The notes under the pieces: model-generated
Told to the model about the DNA's origin: nothing
Seen by the model: only the letters and a program-made list of their open reading frames with translations
Database searches by the model: none
Part shown: in pieces, positions 1 through 8,792 of the stretch
How positions within the stretch are numbered: the stretch's first letter is position 1
Layout: each line of letters opens with the position of its first letter
Made by a program: the position numbers and the translations under genes
From: Paractinoplanes durhamensis
Lineage (GTDB): Bacteria; Actinomycetota; Actinomycetes; Mycobacteriales; Micromonosporaceae
Direction of reading: 5' to 3'
DNA: 64,000 bases
Assembly: GCF_016862175.1 (NCBI RefSeq)
Contig: NZ_BOML01000057.1
Location: 62,001-126,000, forward strand

Positions 1-1334
1 AACCGGCCAACGTGCTGCTCTCGCTCGGCCTGCCCAAGGTGATCGACTTCGGCATCGCCCGCGCGCTCGAGGAGACCGCTCAGCACACCCGCCCGGGCCG
101 GTACATCGGCACCGTCGACTACATGGCCCCGGAACGGCTCGACAACACCATCGGGCCGGTCACACCGGCCGCCGACATCTTCGCCTGGGGCGCGGTGATC
201 GCCTTCGCCGGCACCGGGCACATCCCGTTCCGCGGCGACAACCCGCTCGCCATCGCGACCCAGATCCTCACCAAGCCACCCGACCTGTCCGGCCTGCCGC
301 CGTCGCTGGCCGAGATCGTCGCGGACGCCCTCGCGAAGGACCCGCGCCGACGGCCCTCGGCGAAGGAGTTGCTGCCGCGGCTGCTCCTGGTGCAGACGCC
401 GCGCCTCCTGACGGTGGACACGCCGAGCCCGATCGCGGTCGAGACTCCTGCCCCACCGCAGCTCCGCCAAGGCCGGGACAACGGCCGTTTCGACGCGCGC
501 GACCTGCTGGAACAGATCATCGCGGAGAACCCCCCGGCGTCGCCGTACCGGGTGTCGCCGATGTCCCGCTCGGTCGAGCGCCGGCTCGGCGCGGCACGGC
601 GCTCCCGCCCGGCGAATCCGCGCCCGGCGAAGCCCCACAGTGGCCGCTGGCGGCGGGTGCTCTACGCGGCGGCCGCGGTCCTGGTGGCGTCGGCCACCGG
701 GGTGACCCTGGCCTACGCCCAGAGCAACGACGACAAGCCGTCGGCGACCACGACCACGACGCTCTCGCCGAAGTCGGTGCCGGTCTCGGTGCCGCCGCGC
801 GGCCCGTCCTTCTCCGATCCGCTGAGCGCACCGGGCCGCTTCCAGGAGAGCACCAGCGAGGTCGGCCGCTGCGATTTCCAGGACGAACGCCTGCACGCCC
901 GGGTGGCCGGCCGGTCGACCCTCCGGTGCCCCGGCCCGACCGACGCGTTCGCCGGCGACCAGACGATCTCGGTGAACGTCACGCTGGCCGGCGCCGACGC
1001 CTGCGCCATGATCTGGTTCCGGCACCACGACACCCGCGGCTACCAACTGACCGCCTGCGCCGACGTGCTGGAGTTCGAGGAGCTGAACGGCGCGGTGCTG
1101 AGCATGGTCGGCCGCAACTCCTCGGTGGCCCTGACCCCGGGCACGCCGCACGACCTGTCCATCGTCATCACCGGCGGCCACGCCACCGTCTCGATCGACG
1201 ACAAGGCCGCGGTGCAGGGCGCCGCCGCCGACCCCGACCTGTCCTCCGGCCAGGTCCAGCTCGGCGTCACCGGCACCGACAAGACCAAGCCGGCCGAGGT
1301 GTCCTTCGCCGACCTCGAGGTGCGCACGGGCTGA
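1..1334 (+). CDS. Membrane Ser/Thr protein kinase, 3' part (cut by window start)
   Basis: The frame is open from the window edge and begins inside the catalytic loop (PANVLLS, as in HRDLKPxN). The DFG motif (IDFGIAR) and the APE motif (YMAPERL) follow within the next 40 residues, so this is the C-terminal lobe of a bacterial Hanks-type (PknB-like) Ser/Thr kinase. A proline- and arginine-rich linker leads to one transmembrane helix (about 220 residues after the window start, LYAAAAVLVASATG). A Thr-rich stretch and an outside domain of about 170 residues follow; the domain has two Cys and alternating strand-like segments, resembling concanavalin-type folds of other actinobacterial kinases. The outside domain is probably a sensor. 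The N-lobe with the Gly loop and Lys lies upstream of the window. The gene converges on the 1369-1782 gene stump, with a strong hairpin between them. Confidence 0.93.
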   Translation, partial: PANVLLSLGLPKVIDFGIARALEETAQHTRPGRYIGTVDYMAPERLDNTIGPVTPAADIFAWGAVIAFAGTGHIPFRGDNPLAIATQILTKPPDLSGLPPSLAEIVADALAKDPRRRPSAKELLPRLLLVQTPRLLTVDTPSPIAVETPAPPQLRQGRDNGRFDARDLLEQIIAENPPASPYRVSPMSRSVERRLGAARRSRPANPRPAKPHSGRWRRVLYAAAAVLVASATGVTLAYAQSNDDKPSATTTTTLSPKSVPVSVPPRGPSFSDPLSAPGRFQESTSEVGRCDFQDERLHARVAGRSTLRCPGPTDAFAGDQTISVNVTLAGADACAMIWFRHHDTRGYQLTACADVLEFEELNGAVLSMVGRNSSVALTPGTPHDLSIVITGGHATVSIDDKAAVQGAAADPDLSSGQVQLGVTGTDKTKPAEVSFADLEVRTG

Positions 1335-1360
1335 GCCCGGCCGGCGAGGGCCGGCCGGGC
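1335..1360. terminator. Bidirectional hairpin terminator
   Basis: There is a perfect 11-bp stem (GCCCGGCCGGC and its complement) with a GAGG loop. It starts at the last base region of the kinase stop and lies between two convergent coding stretches. There is no T-tract, which is common for high-GC actinobacteria. Confidence 0.6.
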
Positions 1361-1368
1361 ACCCTGAT

Positions 1369-1782
1369 CTACTTGCTCGACGTGTACTTGTCGTATGCCT
1401 GCTAGGTTGAGCTCGAGGTAGCGCTTCAGGCCGATGCCGTCGAAGCCCTGCACCCAGCTGTCCCAGTCGGTGTCGATGTTCTTGGTGCCGGTGATGAACG
1501 CCAGCTGCACCTTGGTGTCGAGGGCGACGTCGCCGGCCTTCGGCTTCTCCCAGCCGGTCCCCTCCGGGCCGCCGTTGACGATGATCTGGCCCTCGTCGGT
1601 GTAGATGTAGTCGAGCATCTTGATCGCCGCGACCCGGGCCTGCTTGCTGGACTTGTTGGTCAGCATGAAGGTGTAGCCGATCGAGGTCGGGTTGTTGTAG
1701 CCGGTGTAGCTCTTGCCGGACGGCCCGGTCAGCGGCGGGACGGCGTCGTACTGCTTGTCCCGGCCGTCCTTGGCGCCGAGCT
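1369..1782 (-). pseudogene. ABC sugar-binding lipoprotein, C-terminal remnant
   Basis: The minus strand reads as the last ~135 residues of an extracellular solute-binding protein (family 1, LipO-like): an SYTGYNNPTSIGYTF segment, then KMLDYIYTDEGQ, then a WVQGFDGIGLKRYLE end. The N-terminal two thirds, including signal peptide and lipobox, are missing. The natural C-terminus appears in another frame: after YLELN the bases give AYDKYTSSK and a TAG at 1369-1371, so there is also a small indel near 1400. The remnant ends abruptly at about 1782, where an opposite-strand gene fragment begins. It is best read as a dead gene left by a deletion. Confidence 0.8.
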
Positions 1783-2416
1783 GGACGAGGCCGACGTGGT
1801 GCGCGACCTGAGCGCCCTCGCCGACCAGGGCTGGCAACGCCTGAAGGTCAAGATCGGCAAACCGGACTGGCGGGAGGACGCGAAACAGCGCTGGGACCTC
1901 AGCACCGCGAACCGCATGCTGCCGGTGTTGGCCGAGGCCGGAATGGACTGGTTCGAGGAGCCGGTGCACGCCGACGACGTGCCCGCCCACCGCCGTCTGC
2001 AGGCGGCGGCCCCATTCGACATAGCGGCCGGCGAGAGCCTGTACACGTACCACGCGTTCGCGAACTTCATCGCCGCCGACGCCCTGCGCGTGATCCAGGT
2101 CGACGTGACCAGGGTGGGCGGCGTGACCGAGTGGCTCCAGACAGCCCAGCACGCCGCGGCGAACGGCCTGCGCGTGGTCCCGCACGCCGGCGACATGATG
2201 CAGGTCCACCAGCACTTGGCCGGCACGTTCCTCAGTGAGTCCGCCCCACTGCTGGAGTTCATCCCGTGGACCCAGGACGCGTTCACCCACCGAAGCGTCA
2301 TCCGCAACGGCTACGCCATCCGGCCACAGAACCCCGGCGCCTCGACCACCATCGCCACCCAGGCCCGGGAGAAGTGGCAGATCAGCGGCTTAGGAGCAAC
2401 AACAGCCCAGCAGTGA
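1781..2416 (+). pseudogene. Enolase-superfamily (mandelate racemase type) enzyme, C-terminal remnant
   Basis: About 210 residues of the barrel domain of a mandelate racemase / muconate lactonizing enzyme family protein are readable: a KxKxG-type strand (LKVKIGKPD), the metal ligand regions DWFEEP and AAGES, and VVPHAGD carrying the likely catalytic His. The capping domain and first part of the barrel are absent and no start codon or ribosome site fits. The family dehydrates acid sugars, and this member looks most like sugar-acid dehydratases. Together with the head-to-head binding-protein stump it suggests a lost sugar catabolic locus. A short product from GTG 1796 is possible but should not fold as an enolase. 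Confidence 0.8.
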
Positions 2417-2505
2417 CCGCCCCCTCACCCGGTCGGGGGATTAACGGTGACGGTGTCGATCCATACGGTGGTGCGGCTCATCCAATGACCTGGGGGACTT
2501 CGACG

Positions 2506-3423
2506 ATGAAGAAGCACGCGGCCGTACTCTTCGCAGCGGCGGCGGCCGGTGGGTTCGCGGCGCCGGGGGTGGCGTCGGCGACCACGCCGCTTCCGGTGGT
2601 CGCGCTCAGCAACTCCGACGAGTTCGGTGGGCTGCAGTACTCGGACATCCGGCCGGGCGGCACGGCGGTGGTGCGGGCCGGGGTCAAGGTGATCGGGCCC
2701 TCGGCGCCGGGCACCGTGGTGGTGGTGAAGCTGTCGGTGACGTCGAACCTGGATCTGCCGAAGTCGTTCACGAACTGCTTCTACTTCAGCCGTACCGGTG
2801 CGTGGTGCTCGCTGCCGGACGCGACGGAGGTGGGTAAGTCGTACGAGTTGGACGGTCTCGCGGTGGCCGCGCCGGCCGGGTCCGCCTCGCCGGGGCTGGC
2901 GACGGGTCTGCTGACCCACCAGTGGCTGACCGGTGACTCCGGCGGCGCCGAGCGGCTCGCGAGCACCGAAGGCACTCCGGTGCGCGGCACCGGGGGCGTG
3001 CTGCACCTCAAGGCGAGCACCGCGCTGACCGGGTCGGACGGATCGGCGAACGGCACGGCCGGGGTGCGGTTCCCGCCGCCGTCCGTCCCCACCGGACCGA
3101 AGGAGGTGCCGACCATCAAGACCTCCCCCGGCGTGCCCACCAAGCCCCAGGACATTCCGGACACCCAGACCAGCGACCCGGTCACGGACATCGCCAAGCC
3201 GGTCCCGACCGGTTCCCGCACCACCAGCGCGGCCCCGGCCGCTCCGGCCCCGGCCGACTCGACGACGGCTACGACCGAGGCGGCCGCGGCTGACACCGGC
3301 GGGCTGCCGTTGACCGGCTCCAGCCTCGCCCCGTGGGCCGGTGCCGCGCTGATGCTCTTCTCGGCGGCCGGGCTCGTCTTCCTGCACGTCCGCCGGCGCC
3401 GGACCACCCGCTTCGTCGCCTAG
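2506..3423 (+). CDS. LPXTG-anchored secreted surface protein
   Basis: A 305-residue protein. The ATG follows a GGGGGA ribosome site 7-8 bases upstream; longer in-frame upstream extension is unlikely because the signal peptide begins exactly here (MKKHAAVLFAAAAAGG, cleavage near ASA-TT). The middle (residues ~30-185) is an unclassified beta-rich domain with two Cys. A Pro/Thr/Ala-rich wall-spanning stalk follows. The C-terminus has the complete sortase signal: LPLTG, a hydrophobic helix and an RRRR tail. Family knowledge says such proteins are cut after Thr and linked to peptidoglycan by a class E or A-type sortase. No sortase gene is in the window. The function of the exposed domain is unknown. 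Confidence 0.88.
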   Translation: MKKHAAVLFAAAAAGGFAAPGVASATTPLPVVALSNSDEFGGLQYSDIRPGGTAVVRAGVKVIGPSAPGTVVVVKLSVTSNLDLPKSFTNCFYFSRTGAWCSLPDATEVGKSYELDGLAVAAPAGSASPGLATGLLTHQWLTGDSGGAERLASTEGTPVRGTGGVLHLKASTALTGSDGSANGTAGVRFPPPSVPTGPKEVPTIKTSPGVPTKPQDIPDTQTSDPVTDIAKPVPTGSRTTSAAPAAPAPADSTTATTEAAAADTGGLPLTGSSLAPWAGAALMLFSAAGLVFLHVRRRRTTRFVA

Positions 3424-3448
3424 TTCTTCCCGGCCGGCCGGCCGCCCG

Positions 3449-3679
3449 TCACAGGCGTGAGGTGCTGGTCGGCCGGACGTATTCCTCGCCGTGCCAGGCC
3501 CGGCCGAGGACGCCGACCGCGAGGATCAGGGCCAGGGGGCCGGCGTAGTTCCAGCCGCCGAGCGGTTCGAGGAACGGCAATCGCAGCAGCGTGTAGGCGA
3601 GCAGCCAGGCCGCGGCCAGCAGCGGGCAGGCGGTGATCAACGCGCCCAGCCATCGGCCGGACGGCTTTCCCCTCTTCAT
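3449..3679 (-). CDS. Small two-helix membrane protein
   Basis: A 76-residue product with two hydrophobic segments (residues about 11-31 and 45-60), a basic N-terminus (MKRGKPSGRW) that fits inside-positive topology and a polar tail. The ATG is the first codon after the divergent alkB promoter region. No family was recognised. Its length, high-GC third positions and two clean helices favour a real gene. It could be a small integral protein of unknown role. It ends 25 bases from the convergent LPXTG gene. Confidence 0.5.
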   Translation of the reverse strand: MKRGKPSGRWLGALITACPLLAAAWLLAYTLLRLPFLEPLGGWNYAGPLALILAVGVLGRAWHGEEYVRPTSTSRL

Positions 3680-3698
3680 GGTCGTACGCTAACCGTGC

Positions 3699-3752
3699 TT
3701 GACAAAAATGGGAACCGTGACCGTCAGGTTTACAAAAGCTGCCCTCTTGTAA
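3699..3752 (+). promoter_or_regulatory. alkB promoter region with TTACAA-N11-TTGTAA operator
   Basis: A perfect inverted repeat, TTACAA at 3730-3735 and TTGTAA at 3747-3752, is separated by 11 bases and lies 30 bases before the alkB ATG. A TTGACA at 3699-3704 could be a -35 element, but no good -10 follows at 17-18 bases. The arrangement (operator between promoter and start, TetR gene co-transcribed) fits an autoregulatory TetR site. Confidence 0.5.
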
Positions 3753-3781
3753 GTCTCGGTGAGCGGTGTCACAGTCAGGCC

Positions 3782-4912
3782 ATGTCCGAGAATCGATCCG
3801 TCTGGCGGGACGCGCGGCGCTACCTCTGGCCGTCCGCGATCGTCGTGCCGCTGCTTCCCTTCGTCAGCTATGGCATCGTCGCGCGGACCGGGCTCCAGGG
3901 CTGGTGGTGGCTCACCCCGGCGGTCGTCTTCGTGATCATCCCGATCATCGACATCTTCGGTGGCGATGACGTCGGCAACCCGCCCGAGGACATCGCCAAG
4001 GCGCTGCAGTCGGACCGCTACTACCGCCGGCTCACCTATCTCTACCTGCCGTTACAGCTGGGCGGCCTGGTGCTCGGCGCCTGGCAGTGGGCCGACGGCG
4101 GGCTCGGCTGGGCCGGGCGGCTCGGCGTGCTGGTGACGATCGGCGCGGTCAACGGGATCGCCATCAATGCCGCCCACGAGCTCGGTCACAAGCGGGAGAG
4201 CGCCGAGCGCTGGCTGTCCAAGATCGCGCTGGCGCCGACCGGCTACGGCCACTTCTATGTGGAGCACAACCGCGGGCACCACACCCGGGTCGCCACCCCC
4301 GAGGACCCGGCGAGCTCGCGGCTGGGCGAGAGCTTCTGGCGGTTCTGGCCGCGGACCGTCGCCGGCAGCCTGCGCTCGGCCTGGCACCTGGAGATGTCCC
4401 GGTTCCGGCTGCGCCATCGTAATCCGTGGACGCTGCGCAACGACGTACTCAACGCGTGGGCCATGACGGTCGTGCTCTTCGGGGCGCTGCTCATCGCGTA
4501 CGGAATAAGCGTCCTGCCGTTCCTGATCTTTCAGGCGGTGATCGGGTTCTCGTTCCTGGAGGTGGTCAACTATCTGGAGCACTACGGGTTGCGCCGGGAA
4601 TGGACCGGCAGCCGTTATGAGCGGGTCGACGAGCAGCACAGCTGGAACAGCAACCGGCTGATCACGAACATCTTTCTCTACCAGCTGCAACGCCACAGCG
4701 ATCACCACGCCAACCCCATTAGGCGCTATCAGATCTTGCGTACGTTCGACACGTCCCCGCAGCTGCCGGCCGGCTACGCCACGATGATCGTGGTGGCGCT
4801 GTTCCCGCCGATCTGGCGGCGGATCATGGACCCGCGGGTGATCGCCCACTACGGCGGCGACGTGAGCCTGGCCAACGTGCACGAACCGGCGCGCGCCAGA
4901 CTGGCAGGGTGA
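3782..4912 (+). CDS. alkB: Alkane 1-monooxygenase (AlkB-type membrane diiron hydroxylase)
   Basis: A 376-residue integral membrane protein with all AlkB signatures in order: His box 1 HELGHK (H132, H136), His box 2 EHNRGHH (H162, H166, H167), the HYG motif NYLEHYGL (H267) and His box 3 LQRHSDHH (H305, H308, H309). These residues bind the diiron centre that hydroxylates terminal carbons of alkanes or related chains. Six or so hydrophobic helices are visible. The enzyme needs electrons from rubredoxin, but no rubredoxin gene follows, unlike the usual actinobacterial alkB-rubA-rubB-alkU order; the next gene is directly a TetR regulator. The start ATG at 3782 fits the conserved N-terminus. The stop overlaps the next start by 3 bases. 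Confidence 0.92.
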   Translation: MSENRSVWRDARRYLWPSAIVVPLLPFVSYGIVARTGLQGWWWLTPAVVFVIIPIIDIFGGDDVGNPPEDIAKALQSDRYYRRLTYLYLPLQLGGLVLGAWQWADGGLGWAGRLGVLVTIGAVNGIAINAAHELGHKRESAERWLSKIALAPTGYGHFYVEHNRGHHTRVATPEDPASSRLGESFWRFWPRTVAGSLRSAWHLEMSRFRLRHRNPWTLRNDVLNAWAMTVVLFGALLIAYGISVLPFLIFQAVIGFSFLEVVNYLEHYGLRREWTGSRYERVDEQHSWNSNRLITNIFLYQLQRHSDHHANPIRRYQILRTFDTSPQLPAGYATMIVVALFPPIWRRIMDPRVIAHYGGDVSLANVHEPARARLAG

Positions 4913-5505
4913 ACCAGAGTTACGCGGAGCGGGCCCGGGCCGGCATGCGGGACGCGATCCTCGACGCCGTCGAACGCCTCGTGCTCGATCGCGGCTGGCA
5001 CCGCACCCGGATGGCCGACGTCGCCGATGCCGCCGGGGTGAGCCGGCAGACCGTCTACCAGCAGTTCGGCAACCGCGACGACCTCGCCCAGGAGTACGTT
5101 CTGCGCGAGGTCGCCCGGCTGCTCGGGGCGGTCGACTCGGCCCTGGCCGCCAACCGCGACGACCCCTTCGCCGCCGCGGCCGCCGCGCTGGAGGCGTTCC
5201 TCACCGGCGCCGCCGACAACATCATGATCAAGGGCATCCTGGCCGGCGACGACGACCTGCTCCCCCTGGTCACCACGGCCGGCCTGGTGGTGCGTCAGGT
5301 CGCCATCGACCACCTGGTCGCCGCGATCGGCGTGCACTGGCCGGCCCTCGACGCCGGTGACGTGCTGCTGTTCGCCGAGACCATCGTGCGGCTGGCGATC
5401 AGCCACGCCACCGGCCCGGCCGCCGACCCGCAGACCAGCGTGCGCGACGTGATGCGGGTGCTCGGCCCGTTCATCCGCGAGGTCGTCGCCCGGTCAGCCG
5501 CCTAG
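4909..5505 (+). CDS. TetR-family regulator (AlkU-like position)
   Basis: A 198-residue TetR-type repressor. The HTH is clear at residues ~15-60: AILDAVERLVLDRGW, then MADVADAAGVSRQTVYQQFGNRDDL. The C-terminal part is the helical ligand-binding domain. It starts with GTG overlapping the alkB stop (GTGA), so it is translationally coupled to alkB. This places it where AlkU sits in other actinobacteria, and it probably represses the operon through the TTACAA/TTGTAA dyad upstream. The ligand is likely an alkane, fatty alcohol or fatty acid (inference). Confidence 0.88.
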   Translation: MNQSYAERARAGMRDAILDAVERLVLDRGWHRTRMADVADAAGVSRQTVYQQFGNRDDLAQEYVLREVARLLGAVDSALAANRDDPFAAAAAALEAFLTGAADNIMIKGILAGDDDLLPLVTTAGLVVRQVAIDHLVAAIGVHWPALDAGDVLLFAETIVRLAISHATGPAADPQTSVRDVMRVLGPFIREVVARSAA

Positions 5506-5512
5506 CGCCGGC

Positions 5513-5527
5513 AGGGGTCCGACCCCT
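5513..5527. terminator. Small hairpin between convergent genes
   Basis: AGGGGT and ACCCCT pair over a CCG loop just after the TetR stop and at the cupin stop. The stem is short, so this is a weak terminator call. Confidence 0.3.
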
Positions 5528-5991
5528 TAGCCGGCCAGGGTCGGCGGGGGTCCGACCACGCGCAGCCGGTAGGCCTCGGCCGCCGCGACGATCGCGCCGA
5601 CGTCGAAGGGCGCGGCCCCGCTGTCCGTCGCGAGGACCGGGGACCCGTTGTCCTTGAACCAGTTCTCGATGCCGGCCGGCGCGAACGCCACCGCGATTCG
5701 GGCCGACGGCGACCGGACCAGGTAGGAGTGCGGAACCCCGCGCGGCCCGAGGGCGACCGCGCCGGGCAGCAGGTCGTGCCGGTCGTCGCCGAGGTAGAAG
5801 CTGACCTCGCCGTCGAGCACGAACCAGACCTCGTCCTCGTTGTCGTGCGCGTGCAGCGGCGGAGCGTGACCTTCCACGTCCTCGAACTGCATGACGCTGA
5901 TGGCGCCGGCGGTGGCCGCACCCGGAATGAGGATGCTGGCCTTGCCACCCAGGAACCAGAACGGCTCGGCGGCGATGGTGGGATTGATCAT
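5527..5991 (-). CDS. Single-domain cupin protein
   Basis: A 154-residue cupin. The two cupin motifs are visible: motif 1 around PPLHAHDNEDEVWFVLDGE (HxH, then E) and motif 2 around PRGVPHSYLVRS with a single His. These residues usually hold a metal ion, and such small cupins are dioxygenases, isomerases or binding proteins; the substrate cannot be told. The chosen ATG (MINPTIAAEPFWF) begins the conserved fold; an upstream in-frame ATG near 6051 would add 20 residues but would run into the divergent promoter. It is divergent from the LAL regulator at 6087 and may be its target. Confidence 0.75.
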   Translation of the reverse strand: MINPTIAAEPFWFLGGKASILIPGAATAGAISVMQFEDVEGHAPPLHAHDNEDEVWFVLDGEVSFYLGDDRHDLLPGAVALGPRGVPHSYLVRSPSARIAVAFAPAGIENWFKDNGSPVLATDSGAAPFDVGAIVAAAEAYRLRVVGPPPTLAG

Positions 5992-6086
5992 GCGAGGAAC
6001 GCTATGGGCGCTTTCGTCACGCAGACTCAGTCGATCGACTGACGAGATCATTGGACGTCGCCGCCCGCGGCCGCCACGATAGCGGG

Positions 6087-8792
6087 ATGGTTTGGCTGGT
6101 GGGCCGGGAGGCCGAACTCGTAGTGCTGCACGACCTCGTGACCGGGGCCGGCAGCGGCACCGGCGGCGCCCTGGTCCTGCGCGGCCCGGCCGGCATCGGC
6201 AAATCGGCGCTGATCGAGGCGGCCCAGCACGAGGCCCACGCGAAGGGGATGACCGTGGTGGCGGCCCGCGGCGTGGCCTCGGAGACCCTGCTGCCGTTCG
6301 GCGTCCTGCACCAGCTGCTGTGGCCGCTGCTCCGGGACCCCCGGCTGCCGGAGACGCCACGCCAGCTGCTGCGTTCCGCGCTCGGCGCGGCCGGTGCCGC
6401 TGCGCCGGACCTCTACGCGATCGCCGTGGCCACGCTGGAGCTGCTGGTCGAGGCGGCCGACCGGAACCCGATCCTGGTCGTCGCCGAGGACGCCCACTGG
6501 TTCGACCGGTCCAGTGCCGACGTGCTCGCCTTCGTCGCCCGCCGGGCCGGTTCGGCGCCGATCGCCCTGGTCGCGGCGGTTCGCGGCGGCGACGACACCA
6601 CTCCGGTCGATGCGCTCGGCGAGGCCGGGCTGCCGGATCTGCCACTCGGCCCGCTGCCCGAGGAGGACGCCCGCGCCCTGCTCGACCGGGCCGCGACCGA
6701 GCTGCCGGCCGGCCTGCGCGAGCGCATCCTGACCGCCGCGAGCGGCAATCCGCTGGCCCTGCTGGAGCTGCCGGCCTCGGTCCGGGAGGATTCGTTCTCG
6801 ACCGTCGTGCCGATGAACGCCCGCCTTGAGAGCGCTTTCACGGCCCGGCTGCCGGAGATGCCCGGGCTGACCCGCACCCTGCTGCTCGCGGCCGCGGCCG
6901 AGCCATCGTGCACCCTCGCTCAGCTGCTCACGGTGGTGGCGGCAGTCAGCGGAGAGCCGGTCGGGATCGACGTGCTCGACCCGGCTGCCGCGGCCGGCCT
7001 GGTCCGGTCGCACGGGCTGCAACTGCGGTTCCGGCATCCGCTCGTCGCCTCCGCCGTCTACCAGGCCGCCGCGCCGAGCGACCGGATCGCCATGCACGCG
7101 GCCCTCGCCACCGCCCTCGCCGACCAGCCCGACCGGGCGATCTGGCACCGCAGCGCCGCCGCGACCGGCCCGGATCCGGAGGTAGCGGCCGACCTGCGGG
7201 TCTTCGCCGGCCGGGCGGCGCTGCGCGGCGCCGCGTCGGTGGCGGTCGCCGCGCTGGAGCGGGCCGCCTCGTTCAGCGCCGGAGCCGACCGCATCGACCT
7301 GCTGCTGCGCGCGGCCGAGCTGTCCTGCGAGACCGGCCAGGCCCGGGAGCGCCTGCCCACCCTGCTCGAGCAGATCCGCGCCGGCGAGCCGACCGGGCGC
7401 GACGCGGCCCGGCGCATGCAGGTCGAGGCGGTGCTGGCGCCGATCCCGGACACGCAGGCGATCGCCGGGCTGGTCGAGCATGCCACCATGATCTGGGAAC
7501 AGGACCGCGCCCTGGCCTACTCGCTGCTGCTGGCGGCCGCGATCCGCTGCTGGTGGGGTGGCGCCCCGCCAGAGCTGCGCGCGCTCGTCCAGGAGGCGGC
7601 CGACCGGTTCGACCCGGACCTGCACAATCCGCCCAGCCTGACCGTGCACGCCTACGCGTCGCAGCCGGAACGGGGTGCGCTGTTGCTCGACCGGGCCGGC
7701 CGGGTACTCGCCGACCCGGACCCGGCCCGCCGCCGGTTCGCGATCGGCGTCTACGCCCTGACCGGCGACTTCGCCGTCTCGGCCACCATCACCCCGGCGG
7801 CGATCGCGACCGCCCGGGGCAACGGCCAAGTCCTGCTGACCGCCCGGTGGCTCGCCGTCCAGTCGGGCACGTCCTTCTGGGCCGGCGCCTGGGACGCGGG
7901 CCTCGCCGAGGCCACCGAGGCCGAACGGCTCGGCCGCGAGCTGCACGACCCGTCGATCTATCTGCTGGCGTCGGCCACTCAGGCGATGTTCGCGGCCGCC
8001 CGCGGCGAGCTCGACCGGGCCGAGGCCTGCATCGCGGCCACCCTGGCCGACCCGGCCCTGCCCGGCAACCGGGCGGTTCTGGCCGCGACCCAGAAGGGCC
8101 GGGCCATGGTCGCGCTGGCCGCCGGCCGACCGGCCGACGCGATGGAGCGGGTGCTGTCCATCTACGACCCGGCCGACGCCCACCACCATTGGATGTATCA
8201 GTATTGGGCCCTGACGGACCTGGCCGAGGCCGCCCGCGCGGCCGGCCAGCTCGACCGGGCTCGCGCGATCCTCGCTGCCCTGGACCAGGTCGCCGAGCCG
8301 ATCGGCTCGGTCCGCATCGCCCTCGGCGTCGCCCGCGCGCTTCTCGCCACCGACGATCACGCCGAGCCGCTGTTCGAGGCCGCGCTGGCCGAGGACCTCG
8401 CAGCGTGGCCGTTCGAGCGGGCCCGGCTCAACCTGGCATACGGCCGGTTCCTGCGCCGCCGGCTGCGGGTGACGCAGTCCCGGGCACCGTTACGCCTGGC
8501 CGCCGAGATCCTCGAACGGCTCGGCGCAACGGCGTGGCGGGAACAGGCCCGGTCCGAGCTGCGGGCGACCGGCGCCAAGGGCACCGCACCCCGGGGCGGC
8601 CCGGCCGCGATGACCGCCCAGGAGCTGCAGATCGCCCGTCTGGCCGCCGAGGGCCTGAGCAACCGGGAGATCGGCGAGCGGCTGTTCCTGTCACCGCGCA
8701 CCGTCGGCTCACACCTCTACCGAATCTTCCCGAAGCTGGGCATCGCCAACCGAGCCCAGCTCAGCGCGGTCCTGAACGGATCCGAGGGCTAG
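6087..8792 (+). CDS. LAL-family LuxR regulator with AAA/STAND ATPase
   Basis: A 901-residue large ATP-binding LuxR regulator. The N-terminus has VGREAEL, then Walker A GPAGIGKS (residues 33-40) and Walker B (VVAED, ~131-135). A long alpha-helical, TPR-like sensor region follows. The C-terminal ~60 residues form a GerE/LuxR HTH (MTAQELQIARLAAEGLSNRE, then LFLSPRTVGSHL). Such proteins sense small ligands and activate catabolic or secondary-metabolism genes. ATG 6087 directly precedes the conserved GRE region; an upstream TTG would add 12 unconserved residues. The stop codon overlaps the stop of the convergent pectate lyase within the palindrome CTAG. Confidence 0.9.
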   Translation: MVWLVGREAELVVLHDLVTGAGSGTGGALVLRGPAGIGKSALIEAAQHEAHAKGMTVVAARGVASETLLPFGVLHQLLWPLLRDPRLPETPRQLLRSALGAAGAAAPDLYAIAVATLELLVEAADRNPILVVAEDAHWFDRSSADVLAFVARRAGSAPIALVAAVRGGDDTTPVDALGEAGLPDLPLGPLPEEDARALLDRAATELPAGLRERILTAASGNPLALLELPASVREDSFSTVVPMNARLESAFTARLPEMPGLTRTLLLAAAAEPSCTLAQLLTVVAAVSGEPVGIDVLDPAAAAGLVRSHGLQLRFRHPLVASAVYQAAAPSDRIAMHAALATALADQPDRAIWHRSAAATGPDPEVAADLRVFAGRAALRGAASVAVAALERAASFSAGADRIDLLLRAAELSCETGQARERLPTLLEQIRAGEPTGRDAARRMQVEAVLAPIPDTQAIAGLVEHATMIWEQDRALAYSLLLAAAIRCWWGGAPPELRALVQEAADRFDPDLHNPPSLTVHAYASQPERGALLLDRAGRVLADPDPARRRFAIGVYALTGDFAVSATITPAAIATARGNGQVLLTARWLAVQSGTSFWAGAWDAGLAEATEAERLGRELHDPSIYLLASATQAMFAAARGELDRAEACIAATLADPALPGNRAVLAATQKGRAMVALAAGRPADAMERVLSIYDPADAHHHWMYQYWALTDLAEAARAAGQLDRARAILAALDQVAEPIGSVRIALGVARALLATDDHAEPLFEAALAEDLAAWPFERARLNLAYGRFLRRRLRVTQSRAPLRLAAEILERLGATAWREQARSELRATGAKGTAPRGGPAAMTAQELQIARLAAEGLSNREIGERLFLSPRTVGSHLYRIFPKLGIANRAQLSAVLNGSEG

